Below are positions 1 through 9,612 of a stretch of 64,000 bases of DNA, one piece after another. The number at the start of each line of letters is the position of its first letter. Positions within the stretch are counted from its first letter, which is position 1. Origin of the DNA: Cellvibrionaceae bacterium (lineage in GTDB: Bacteria; Pseudomonadota; Gammaproteobacteria; Pseudomonadales; Cellvibrionaceae). Location: assembly GCA_021151825.1 (NCBI GenBank), contig JAGKWQ010000009.1, forward strand, positions 330,857-394,856, in the 5' to 3' direction. Made by a program: the position numbers and the translations under genes. The notes beneath the pieces were generated by a model that worked only from the letters and a program-made list of their open reading frames with translations, ran no database searches and was not told the origin of the DNA.

Positions 1-1
1 G

Positions 2-3000
2 GGAGAGCTATACATCGGCGGTGCAGGTGTGGCTCATGGTTATTGGAATAAACCAGCGTTAACTGCCCAGGCATTCTTGCCGGATCCATTTGGAACCATT
101 CCCGGTTCAAGGATTTATCGTACCGGTGATCTGGTTCGTCGCACTGATGTGGGCCAATTAATTTACCAGGGACGAAATGATTCTCAGGTAAAAATTCGTG
201 GCTTTCGAATCGAGTTAGGCGAAATCGAAGCGGTTCTGCAAAAATTTGATCCACAAGTAAATATCGCAGTGGGAACTCGTTCAGGAGCAGATCAAGATCT
301 TGCGTTGGTTACTTTTTTGGGAGACTCCGACGTTTTGGAGTCAAATCGTTTTCAATACCAACAGGCATTAACGGAATATGCTGAATTGCATTTGCCTGAG
401 TATATGTTGCCGAGAATATTTATTTGGCTTGATGCAATGCCACTCACCGCGAATGGCAAGCTTGATAGAAAAGCACTTCATAAAATTGCGGTCGATCATT
501 CGTTAACAGCAGAAACCAGAAGTGGAACCCTGGCAAATACTGCACGTGAAAAATGCATTGCGGATATCTGGTTAACAGTATTAGATGTGACGCACGCTTA
601 TCTGGAAGACAATTTCTTTACGCTGGGTGGTCACTCTTTGCTTGCCATTCGGTTGTTGGACGAGGTGGAAAAAACCACCGGACAAATGGTAGCTTTACAG
701 CAATTTTTCAAAAATCCCACCTTGGGTGGTTTAATAGATGTTGCATATAAAAGTAGGAAATCCGCGCGTGAATTTGTTGAGCTGATACCAGATCCGGAAA
801 ACGCTAGCCAGCCTTTCCCGCTTACGGATATTCAGCAAGCTTATCTTGTGGGTCGTAATGACGGTGTGGAGTTAGGTGGGATTGCCACACAAAACTATGT
901 GGAAATTAATGTAAGGGATCTGGATGTTAATCGATTTATTCGCGCATGGAACCAGTTATTAAAACGCCACGGCATGTTGCGTGCGGTTTTTGATGCCCAG
1001 GGATCGCAACGGATTCCTGCTGAAAATACTTTTTATACAACAATCTATAAAGACCTTACCCTTTCATCAGGGGTAAATGAATATCTGGAACACATTCGCC
1101 TGGAAATGCAAACGCGGGTGTTATCAACGGATACCGGCCCTTTGTTTGATCTACGTATAACGCGTACCAGTGATAAGCTTTATCGTATCCATCTGGTTCT
1201 CGATATGTTGATTGTCGATGTATCCAGCACCTACATCTTATTTACCGAGCTGGGCCACTATTACAATGATCCGGAAACTGTCCTGCCTGGTTTGGATATA
1301 ACCTTCAGGGATTACATTCTTGCTGAAAGGAAGTTGAAAGAAAGTAGTTATTATCTGGATGCAAAAAATTATTGGCTCTCTCGTGTTGATCACTTCCCCT
1401 CTGCACCCGAATTGCCGGTTGAACACGATATCCCCTTTGAAAATGACAGACAGTCCCATTTTGTTCGCAGGCAATATCATATTGAGCAACAAATATGGCA
1501 AGCCATAGTTAACAACGCCAAATCACACCAGATTTCGCCAACGGTAATTTTGTTAACTGCCTTTGGCGAGACGTTGAGTCGATGGTCCAAATCCCCGCAT
1601 TTTGCCATTAACCTCACGTTGTTTAATCGTTTGCCTTTGCATGATCATGTTGATTCTATTATTGGTGATTTTACTTCTTCGCTGTTATTGGAGCAGGATC
1701 ATCGCGAGGTATCTTCCTTTGATGATTCTGCCCAGCGAATCCAGAATCAACTCTGGCGCGACCTGGATAATAAAGTATTTAACGGAGTGGAGTTCATACG
1801 GGAACTTACCCGTAGGGAAGGAAGGGTAAATCGGGCCGTAATGCCAGTAGTATTTACCAGCATATTAGGTTTGGATAAAGACGCCGGGGTGAGTGAAGCC
1901 AATGTAAACAATAATTCTATCAGCGATATTTTTGATGTGGTTGATGAGGATGGATACAGCGTTTCACAAACATCCCAGGTATGGCTTGATCATCAAGTGG
2001 CGGAAGAAAATGGCGGAATTACGTTGGTCTGGGATGCCATGGAAAGTATTTTTCCTACCGGTGTTCTGGATGACATGTTTTCTGTTTACATCAGCCGCAT
2101 TAAATCATTGGTAATTGCAGAGAATTGGGCTCTCCCGATTGTGGCAATTCCTCCACACCAGGCTGAGCAACGGGCATTAGTTAATAACACAGCAAGAAAT
2201 TTAACTGCCCCAATGAAACATGCCACCACCGAACTGTTGCATAGCGGGTTCGAAAGACAAGTAAAAGTTGCACCTGATCAGGTTGCGATTATTACTGACC
2301 AATGTAGTTTTACATATCATCAGCTTGATCATATGAGCTCGGTGCTTGCGCTAAAACTAAGCCAGCTTTCTGTGCGGCCGAATACATTGGTGAGCGTATG
2401 CATGCGCAAAGGTTTTGAGCAAATTGTTGCGGTATTGGCAATATTAAAAGCGGGGGCAGCCTATCTGCCGGTTGATGCTAATTTACCGCCAGCGCGCCAG
2501 GAACAATTATTGGTCGAAGGGCAATGTCAAATCGCTCTCACACAAAGAGACACTGCTGAAGTGTGCCTTGCAAGAGGGCTCGCAGTGCTTGTTGTATCAA
2601 CTGATTTGTTGGCGGAGCCTGCGAAATCGTATGAACCTGTAGTAAATAATGAACATGATATTGCTTACGTTATTTTTACCTCTGGCTCCACAGGTAAGCC
2701 TAAAGGTGTGGTGATAGCCCATCATGCTGCGCTAAACACTATCAGGGATATTAATGCGCGCTTTAACGTAAATGAATTCGATCGAGTATTAGCACTTTCC
2801 TCACTCAGCTTTGATTTGTCGGTATTTGACATCTTTGGGGTATTGTCCGTTGGTGGTGCCTTGGTGATTCCCGCGCTGGAGAATCTACTGGAGCCATCGC
2901 AATGGTGGGGTTATGTGGAACGCTGTGGTGTCACTATCTGGAATACTGTGCCGGCATTGATGCAGTTGCTGGTCAATCATTGCGAACAGAATTGTCCCGC

Positions 3001-6000
3001 CCATTTGGCAAATATCCGTCTGGTGATGATGAGTGGAGATTGGATTCCGGTTTCCTTGCCTGATCAAATAAAAATGTTATCGGGTTGCCAGGTAGTCAGC
3101 CTTGGTGGTGCCACCGAGGTTTCCATTTGGTCTATTTATTATCCTATCGTGGAATCGACTCGGGGATTGCGTAGCATCCCTTACGGAAAGCCGTTGGATA
3201 ACCAGTCATTTTATGTGCTGGATAAGTCCTTGCGTGAATGTCCTGACTGGGTTGAAGGTGATCTGTACATCGGTGGCTTGGGTTTGGCAAAAGGATATTG
3301 GCAAGATCCGCAGCGAACCGGGCAGAGTTTTATCGACACTGTGCAATATGGAAGGATATATCGCACGGGCGATCTTGGTCGCTATATAGAAAATGGTGAA
3401 ATCGAATTTTTAGGTCGCAATGATGGACAAGTAAAAATTCAGGGATTTCGTGTCGAACTTGGTGAGATAGAAAATCACTTGCGAACTCACCCCGTAGTTG
3501 CAGACGCTGTGGTGAATGCCATAGGGGAAGCGCAAGGAAGTAAAACATTGGTTGCCTATTTGTTGTTGAAAAACAAATTGGCGTTGACACAACATTCGCA
3601 ACAAATATCGACAGATATTGCAGTGGCCAATGCGCCTGACGTTACAGGTGTTTTGTTATCCCCGATTGAGCGAAGTTTGTTTAAGTTGCAACAAAAAAGT
3701 GTACGGGTTTTATCGGATTCTTTAACCCGTATGGAGTTAGCCAAACCCGAAAAAGCACGTATTGGTTTACCTGACACAATCCCACAGCATCCCATGGGAT
3801 GCTATCAGGCATTAATTAACCTGTTGGGATTTTTACGCCAGGAATCTTTAAATGGCCATCCGTTAGGGAAATATTTTTACCCGTCGGCGTCCAGTCTTTA
3901 TCCGGTCCAAATCTATAGCTATTTGAATGAAGATGATGGGCAAGGGCAATCAGGATTTTATTATTATTCCAGCCGCGAAAACAGTTTAGTTAAATTAGCG
4001 CAAGAAAATTTGATAGAGCCATCGGTGGAATGCAAAACACCAACGGTATATCTATTAATTGATTGGGATGCGATCTTGCCGATGTACATTCCCGCATTGG
4101 CGAAAGTATTGGCGAAATTGGAAGCAGGTTATTTGTTTGAATTTATCCGGCAACAGGCGCTGCACCTTGGTGTTTCCCTGAGCAGCGATTGGTGTGAAGA
4201 TTTACCTGCATGTGTGAATGCACACCTGCCAGGAAACAACGCATTGGTTGGAAAAATTTCATTGGAAAACATAACCGACTGGCAGCGGGAGCCATCCTTA
4301 AAAAGAAATGGCGATAACCGGGTTGATCAAGGGAACTCCAATAGCAATGTGATATTGCCAACACCCCAATCATTGCCCCGGGGCGACATGGATATCATTC
4401 AACGGCAAAGTTATCGCGAATTTCTTGATCGTAGTTTATCGCATGATGAGATTTCAGCCATTGTTTCCTTCATTGGGAATTTTAACTTGCGCACCATTAT
4501 TTATCTTAAAGGTATGCAAAGTATTGAGGGTAATGGCTGGTATGAATATGATCCGGCTTCACATGTATTGCGCAGGCTCACCACCGATCTGAATCAGATG
4601 GATGTTGCGGATATCTATTTGCAAGGTGGTAATGAAGGTATTTTCCACAAGGCAGTGATCGGCTTGTACTTTATTGATGAATCCGGAAGCAGTAGCCTTG
4701 CTTCATATATTGAAGCTGGCCGCGCAGGCCAGCGTGTGGTCAGTAGTTGCTGGTCATCTGGAATTGGATTTTGTCCAATAGGAACAGTCAATAATGCCGC
4801 GTTTAATAAAATTCTGGGGCTGCCTGATCAAGCACAGGTAGTTCATAGTTTGTTGGGAGGGGCAATTAATTTTAGCCAAACACAGCAATGGAACCCAACC
4901 GATAGCAAGCCGGAATTACCGACGGAAAACGATTTTATTGAATACCTTGGATCGTTGCTACCACAGTATATGATTCCGAGAGTTTACATTCCTATCGAGG
5001 CGATACCTTTATCATCAAATGGTAAGGTAAATCGTGGCGCATTGCCCGTACCTGATTTTACCGATGTCTATGACAACGTATCGGACGACCACAACAGTGC
5101 ATCAACACCGTTGGAAAGAAGCCTGGTAAAAATTTGGTCCCATCACCTCAAGCTAACCGCTATTTCATTGCGTGACAATTTCTTTACCCTGGGGGGGAAC
5201 TCCCTGATGGCTATGCAAGTTGTTGCTGATTTGCGCAGTACACTCGGAATTGAAATCAGTTTACGAAGTCTTTTCGAAAATCCCACCATTGCCCAGTTGA
5301 GCAAAGTGATTAATAAGGGGGCGGTCGAAGGACCCGAATATGCAAGGATTTATTCGCTGGAGGGCGTTCGGCAGTCTGTTTCAAATGTGTATCCGGCCCT
5401 GGATTATAGTTATCAGATGTCATTGGCCCAGGAATATTTATACAGTGTGGCCGAGTTGCAAAATGATAAATCCGCTTACAATATTCCCGCCGCCCTGAAC
5501 ATTCAGGGTGTTGTGCACACGGAGTGTTTAAAGTCAGCATTGGAAATAATTCTTCAGCGCCATGAAGCATTGCGTAGCGTATTCCGGTATATCAATGGCG
5601 AGCTTTGCCAATGCACTATCAAGGATATGGCGCTAACCTTCAACGAAATAGATATTCGGCATGTCGATGATCCCGATGCGCGCGAACGTTATATTAATGA
5701 CCTCCTTGAATCCGATGCTTTAATGGCTTTCGATTTGGCAAATGGCCCGCTTATTCGAACCAAGCTGATTCGTAGCGATGAAAAAAATTATGTGTTGATG
5801 TTGAATGTTCATCACATCATTTCTGATTTTCTATCGATGGATATTCTGGTTCAAGAGTTAGGTTTGCTATATGAAAACCTATCAACGGGGAAAACGCCAC
5901 TGCTTCCGGAGTTACCTTTACAATTTGCAGAGTTCACTGCATGGCAACAATCCTTCCTCAAGAGTGAAAACGCTTCAGCGCAGCTTGATTATTGGTGCCG

Positions 6001-6820
6001 GCATTTGGACCAGGTTCCAAAACTGGTTTTTCCTGATGAAACAGCTGGTGCTAACCAGACAGAAGCAGGAGGCTGGCATACGCTGGAACTTTCTCCATCT
6101 TTATTGGAGCAATTACGAGTTAGTTGCAGAGCGCATGACATAACTTTTTTCATGCTTGGATTAGCTTCAATTCACCAACTCGTAGAGTTTATGACAGGCA
6201 CCGCAGATATAGTGGTGGGTACGCCATTCAGTACACGTTTTAATGCGGATCTTGAGAAAGTAATGGGGTTGATGTTGAATACCCTGGCAATTCGCATTAA
6301 CACTGAAAATGCAGCCACTGTCGATGATTTGATGCAACAGGTAAAGTCCAACTGCCTGGCTGCATTTGAGCAAAAAGATATTCCGTTTGAGGCTGTTCAA
6401 AATACATTGCGAAAAAAAGGACAATATCTGGACTTTCCTGTTTATCGTGTTCGCTATGTCTATCGAAAAATAACAGAAACTGCTATCGACAATCGTGAAA
6501 CATATATTGCCGACCGTAGCATCAATCGCACCAGCGCAAAATTTGATTTGCTAATTAGCTTGAATGAGTCTGAAAACCGCTTGTTTGGTGAAATTGAATA
6601 CCGTACCGATGTGTGGAATAAGCAAACCATTATTGCAATGGGCGACTATTTTGAACACATTTTGAAATGGTTTTCAAATAGCGAAAATCAGCTCCTGGGG
6701 AATTTAAAAGCAGACCTTACCCGGCAGCAGCAACATCGCATAGAGCAGAAAAGAGCCAGTATCAAAAACGATAGGGGACTCTCACTGGCTAGTTTGATAA
6801 AACAGAAAAATAAAAGCTAA
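2..6820 (+). CDS. NRPS 1: (A)-PCP-Cy-A(Cys)+Ox-PCP-C, 5'-truncated
   Basis: Multimodular NRPS already open at the left edge: the first codons encode the A7/A8 part of an adenylation domain (GELYIGG, YRTGDL, GRNDSQVKIRGFRIELGEIE), so the true start lies outside. Order by base position: A-domain tail with NGKLDRKAL near 460; PCP with GGHSL near 635; heterocyclization domain about 800-2100 with the Cy motif DxxxxDxxS (DMLIVDVSS, about 1200-1228); A domain about 2230-3560 with FTSGSTGKPKG; an FMN nitroreductase/McbC-like oxidase inserted between A8 and A10 about 3630-4890; A10 near 5020; PCP with GGNSL near 5195; LCL-type condensation domain about 5390-6700 with HHIISDF at 5810. I read the specificity residues as D-L-F-N-M-S-L-I-W, near the classical Cys code DLYNLSLIW. 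Cy plus Ox predicts cysteine cyclised to thiazoline and oxidised to thiazole. It ends in a C domain with no thioesterase, so the chain should pass to the next protein. The first A domain's substrate cannot be read. Confidence 0.95.
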   Translation, partial: GELYIGGAGVAHGYWNKPALTAQAFLPDPFGTIPGSRIYRTGDLVRRTDVGQLIYQGRNDSQVKIRGFRIELGEIEAVLQKFDPQVNIAVGTRSGADQDLALVTFLGDSDVLESNRFQYQQALTEYAELHLPEYMLPRIFIWLDAMPLTANGKLDRKALHKIAVDHSLTAETRSGTLANTAREKCIADIWLTVLDVTHAYLEDNFFTLGGHSLLAIRLLDEVEKTTGQMVALQQFFKNPTLGGLIDVAYKSRKSAREFVELIPDPENASQPFPLTDIQQAYLVGRNDGVELGGIATQNYVEINVRDLDVNRFIRAWNQLLKRHGMLRAVFDAQGSQRIPAENTFYTTIYKDLTLSSGVNEYLEHIRLEMQTRVLSTDTGPLFDLRITRTSDKLYRIHLVLDMLIVDVSSTYILFTELGHYYNDPETVLPGLDITFRDYILAERKLKESSYYLDAKNYWLSRVDHFPSAPELPVEHDIPFENDRQSHFVRRQYHIEQQIWQAIVNNAKSHQISPTVILLTAFGETLSRWSKSPHFAINLTLFNRLPLHDHVDSIIGDFTSSLLLEQDHREVSSFDDSAQRIQNQLWRDLDNKVFNGVEFIRELTRREGRVNRAVMPVVFTSILGLDKDAGVSEANVNNNSISDIFDVVDEDGYSVSQTSQVWLDHQVAEENGGITLVWDAMESIFPTGVLDDMFSVYISRIKSLVIAENWALPIVAIPPHQAEQRALVNNTARNLTAPMKHATTELLHSGFERQVKVAPDQVAIITDQCSFTYHQLDHMSSVLALKLSQLSVRPNTLVSVCMRKGFEQIVAVLAILKAGAAYLPVDANLPPARQEQLLVEGQCQIALTQRDTAEVCLARGLAVLVVSTDLLAEPAKSYEPVVNNEHDIAYVIFTSGSTGKPKGVVIAHHAALNTIRDINARFNVNEFDRVLALSSLSFDLSVFDIFGVLSVGGALVIPALENLLEPSQWWGYVERCGVTIWNTVPALMQLLVNHCEQNCPAHLANIRLVMMSGDWIPVSLPDQIKMLSGCQVVSLGGATEVSIWSIYYPIVESTRGLRSIPYGKPLDNQSFYVLDKSLRECPDWVEGDLYIGGLGLAKGYWQDPQRTGQSFIDTVQYGRIYRTGDLGRYIENGEIEFLGRNDGQVKIQGFRVELGEIENHLRTHPVVADAVVNAIGEAQGSKTLVAYLLLKNKLALTQHSQQISTDIAVANAPDVTGVLLSPIERSLFKLQQKSVRVLSDSLTRMELAKPEKARIGLPDTIPQHPMGCYQALINLLGFLRQESLNGHPLGKYFYPSASSLYPVQIYSYLNEDDGQGQSGFYYYSSRENSLVKLAQENLIEPSVECKTPTVYLLIDWDAILPMYIPALAKVLAKLEAGYLFEFIRQQALHLGVSLSSDWCEDLPACVNAHLPGNNALVGKISLENITDWQREPSLKRNGDNRVDQGNSNSNVILPTPQSLPRGDMDIIQRQSYREFLDRSLSHDEISAIVSFIGNFNLRTIIYLKGMQSIEGNGWYEYDPASHVLRRLTTDLNQMDVADIYLQGGNEGIFHKAVIGLYFIDESGSSSLASYIEAGRAGQRVVSSCWSSGIGFCPIGTVNNAAFNKILGLPDQAQVVHSLLGGAINFSQTQQWNPTDSKPELPTENDFIEYLGSLLPQYMIPRVYIPIEAIPLSSNGKVNRGALPVPDFTDVYDNVSDDHNSASTPLERSLVKIWSHHLKLTAISLRDNFFTLGGNSLMAMQVVADLRSTLGIEISLRSLFENPTIAQLSKVINKGAVEGPEYARIYSLEGVRQSVSNVYPALDYSYQMSLAQEYLYSVAELQNDKSAYNIPAALNIQGVVHTECLKSALEIILQRHEALRSVFRYINGELCQCTIKDMALTFNEIDIRHVDDPDARERYINDLLESDALMAFDLANGPLIRTKLIRSDEKNYVLMLNVHHIISDFLSMDILVQELGLLYENLSTGKTPLLPELPLQFAEFTAWQQSFLKSENASAQLDYWCRHLDQVPKLVFPDETAGANQTEAGGWHTLELSPSLLEQLRVSCRAHDITFFMLGLASIHQLVEFMTGTADIVVGTPFSTRFNADLEKVMGLMLNTLAIRINTENAATVDDLMQQVKSNCLAAFEQKDIPFEAVQNTLRKKGQYLDFPVYRVRYVYRKITETAIDNRETYIADRSINRTSAKFDLLISLNESENRLFGEIEYRTDVWNKQTIIAMGDYFEHILKWFSNSENQLLGNLKADLTRQQQHRIEQKRASIKNDRGLSLASLIKQKNKS

Positions 6821-6824
6821 TGCC

Positions 6825-8558
6825 ATGGAAAAGAATATAGAGCAATCTGTTAAAGCGCTTATCTTAACAATCTCACTTTGTGTGGTTTATGTTTATCTTG
6901 CTGCGCAATTAGGCGAGATGAATATATACAGGGTCGACAATAAAGGATGGAAAACGCTACTTAATAGTTTTGTGGTTGCCGCGTTGGTAATTCACGTGGC
7001 TTTATTTCTGGCAGGTTATGAAATAGCGCGGGATAAAGTTAAAAATGCCACTCATAACGAAAACAAGCCCGAGAGTAATCATCGGGCCGAGTTAATATAC
7101 GGTCGCTCTAATCGCTGGGCTTTCGATGTTTTAACTTTGGGGTTGATATCCTGGTTGGTGTTGCTTGTTAATCCCAGTTTTTCTGATTTTGTAAGTCGTT
7201 ATTTTTATCATTTGATTGTAATAACAATATTCATAAGTTTCTGCTTCAAATACAGCGTTGAAGTATTTTATTTTTATCGTGCACGGCGCGGGCATAGGCT
7301 CGTCCAGCCTGAGCCTGAGCTGGTTAAACCCTTGCTGTTGAAAAAATCCAAATATCGAAATTTACTTTTTTTGGTTATTTTTCTTGCGATAGATATCCCT
7401 ATATTCTTTTTGTTAAAGCCCATTTTTGTATGGAACTATGGGTGGGAACCGCAACCGGATTTAGACCAGGCACCGATGGATGTCCAAATTTATAAAGAAG
7501 TGGATAACCATTTAACTAGTGAGATCGAAGAGCAAATGCAACGTTTGCAGGTCAGCATTGGCGCTCCTGCAATTTCCCTGGCAATTGCACATAATGGACA
7601 GCTAGTCTGGGCTGGCGCTCGTGGATATCGTAGTTTTCAAAAAAATGAAACGGTAAATATCCATACCCGTTTTCGCACGGGAAGTGTCGCTAAACCTTTA
7701 ACAGCGGTGGCTGCTGCCAGACTGGTAGCCAAGGGCACACTGGATTTAGATCAATCAATTTACCAGTATGGCGTTAGGTATCAGGACCCGAAGGTTGCAA
7801 TCAGTGCACGCCAGCTATTGAGTCATACTGCGGGCATTCGTAATTATCAATTATGTTTTTGCTTTCCTATTTGGGAATACTACAGCGATGATGAATATGA
7901 GGCGGTTGATGAGACTCTGGCAATAACACAAAGCAGTCCTCTGATGTTTACGCCCGGCTCAAACTTTAGTTATACCACTTACGGTTACAACTTGCTTGCT
8001 GCCACCCTTGAAGCAGCCTACGAGAAAAATTATTTGGATATTATGGAACAGGAAGTTTTCAAACCTCTTTCAATGACGGAAACAATTGCGGAGCGTCCCG
8101 GATTTATTCCTGAAAATACCGCCATGTTTTATGTGCGTAATGGGCAATCAATTAAAGAAGCAATCTACGTTGATAATAGTAATAAATGGGCCGGTGGTGG
8201 ATTTTTAACTACACCCACAGATCTTGTTCGTTTGGGGTTAGGGTTTTTGGATGAATCATTTTTGGATGAAAAAACTCGAGAGGTTTTCCTGATCCCCCAG
8301 CAATTATCAGATGGTAAAAAAAATCCTCAGGAATATGCACTTGGCTTTCGAGTGAAAACTTCCAGTAGTAATGGCGAGCGTTTACTGCATCATGGTGGAA
8401 CCGCTGTTGGATCCATAGCCTTCTTATTGATTCGACCCGCGGATAAAACCGTGATAGCTATTATGAGTAATGTGGATCGCGACTCTTCCGCCATTCTTGG
8501 TGACGCGGCAGAAAAAATAATAGAGTTGATTGATGGTGTAACACCATCTTCCAAATAA
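6825..8558 (+). CDS. Membrane-anchored beta-lactamase-fold serine peptidase
   Basis: 577 residues, starting four bases after the NRPS 1 stop, so probably translationally coupled. The first ~200 residues hold about five hydrophobic segments (near 10-28, 46-66, 100-117, 127-150, 178-200); an odd number would place the rest in the periplasm. Residues ~230-570 match the class C beta-lactamase/D-Ala-D-Ala carboxypeptidase fold: S287-x-x-K290 (SVAK), a Tyr in SYTTYGYN (Y383), and HHGGT (522-526) in place of KTG. Family members next to NRPS clusters (ClbP, XcnG and ZmaM types) remove an N-acyl-D-Asn prodrug segment in the periplasm, but those carry their membrane helices at the C terminus. Prodrug maturation, D-amino-acid peptide hydrolysis or self-protection are all possible. 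The fold is clear; the role is inferred from position. Confidence 0.88.
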   Translation: MEKNIEQSVKALILTISLCVVYVYLAAQLGEMNIYRVDNKGWKTLLNSFVVAALVIHVALFLAGYEIARDKVKNATHNENKPESNHRAELIYGRSNRWAFDVLTLGLISWLVLLVNPSFSDFVSRYFYHLIVITIFISFCFKYSVEVFYFYRARRGHRLVQPEPELVKPLLLKKSKYRNLLFLVIFLAIDIPIFFLLKPIFVWNYGWEPQPDLDQAPMDVQIYKEVDNHLTSEIEEQMQRLQVSIGAPAISLAIAHNGQLVWAGARGYRSFQKNETVNIHTRFRTGSVAKPLTAVAAARLVAKGTLDLDQSIYQYGVRYQDPKVAISARQLLSHTAGIRNYQLCFCFPIWEYYSDDEYEAVDETLAITQSSPLMFTPGSNFSYTTYGYNLLAATLEAAYEKNYLDIMEQEVFKPLSMTETIAERPGFIPENTAMFYVRNGQSIKEAIYVDNSNKWAGGGFLTTPTDLVRLGLGFLDESFLDEKTREVFLIPQQLSDGKKNPQEYALGFRVKTSSSNGERLLHHGGTAVGSIAFLLIRPADKTVIAIMSNVDRDSSAILGDAAEKIIELIDGVTPSSK

Positions 8559-8599
8559 TATAAATAATTAATAGTTCAATATACTTTTTGGAGAAGACC

Positions 8600-9568
8600 A
8601 TGGAGTCAAATATCGTTCTTCGCGCGGTAAAGGAGAGTGGGAATAAATTACCGCTGGTCATTGAAACTTCTGATCGGCGAGGAGAGCTAGTTGCGTGGAT
8701 TAAGGAAAATCGCCAGGAACTTGAAAGCCATTTATTAATCCATGGAGGAATCCTCTTTCGCGGATTCAGGGTTAATGGTAGCGCCCACTTTGAACGTATT
8801 ATCCAGGAAGGATTTGAATCCCCATTGTTGGACTATGAAAATCGCTCAACACCGCGCACACAAGTGCGAGACAAAGTTTACACCTCTACGGAATATCCAG
8901 CAGATCAAGCAATACCCATGCACAACGAAAATTCCTACACTCGCGCCTGGGCGAAAAAGATTTTTTTCTACTGTGTGCTGCCTAGCGAAAAGGGTGGCGC
9001 TACTCCCATTGCAGATTCCCGTCGTGTTTATCAGCGTATACCAAAAGATATTCGCGATCGGTTTGAGGCTCATGGGGTAAAATACATTCGTAATTACAAC
9101 GGCCTTGACCTGTCATGGCAAGAAGTTTTCCAGACAGAAAATAAAGATGAAATGGAAGCTTATTGCAGGAAATCCGGTATTGAGTTTGAGTGGATCTCCG
9201 ACCAGCATCTGAGAACCTGGCAACAATGCCAGGCAAGCATACAGCACCCTGAAACGGGCGAGTACGTATGGTTTAACCAGGCCCAACTTTTTCATGTTTC
9301 CAGTTTGGGTGATGATATTCGCCAATCCTTGGCTGCCACCCTTGATGAAAAAGATTTTCCAAGAAATGCATACTTTGGTGATGGTAGTCCAATCCCTGAC
9401 GAAGATATTAATGTCATCCGGAAAATATACGCAGAGGAGTCCGTAGCTTTCCCATGGCAATCCGGTGACATTTTATTACTGGATAATATGTTGGCTGCAC
9501 ATGGGCGAGAGCCTTATGAAGGAAAACGTAAAATTTTGGTTGGTATGATCGAGCCGTATCAATCCTAA
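8600..9568 (+). CDS. SyrP/TauD-type Fe(II)/2-oxoglutarate hydroxylase
   Basis: 322 residues from ATG 8600, chosen because GGAGAAG ends a few bases upstream; an in-frame TTG at 8588 would place that sequence inside the gene. TauD/TfdA fold with the iron-binding facial triad: H108-N-E110 (the H-x-E variant also seen in AsnO- and VioC-type hydroxylases) and a distal H301 in AAHGR, with R303 and further Arg/Lys for 2-oxoglutarate. The block after the triad (FYCVLPSEKGGATPIADSR) resembles SyrP-like NRPS tailoring enzymes, which beta-hydroxylate amino acids, notably Asp, while bound to the carrier protein. It sits directly before an NRPS whose A domain reads as Asp-specific, so hydroxylation of that Asp to 3-hydroxyaspartate is the best inference. 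Family assignment is firm; substrate and stereochemistry are not proved. Confidence 0.9.
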   Translation: MESNIVLRAVKESGNKLPLVIETSDRRGELVAWIKENRQELESHLLIHGGILFRGFRVNGSAHFERIIQEGFESPLLDYENRSTPRTQVRDKVYTSTEYPADQAIPMHNENSYTRAWAKKIFFYCVLPSEKGGATPIADSRRVYQRIPKDIRDRFEAHGVKYIRNYNGLDLSWQEVFQTENKDEMEAYCRKSGIEFEWISDQHLRTWQQCQASIQHPETGEYVWFNQAQLFHVSSLGDDIRQSLAATLDEKDFPRNAYFGDGSPIPDEDINVIRKIYAEESVAFPWQSGDILLLDNMLAAHGREPYEGKRKILVGMIEPYQS

Positions 9569-9612
9569 TCCAGGCTAAAGCTTCAGCATTCTAATTATTT
9601 GAGAACTAAAAA

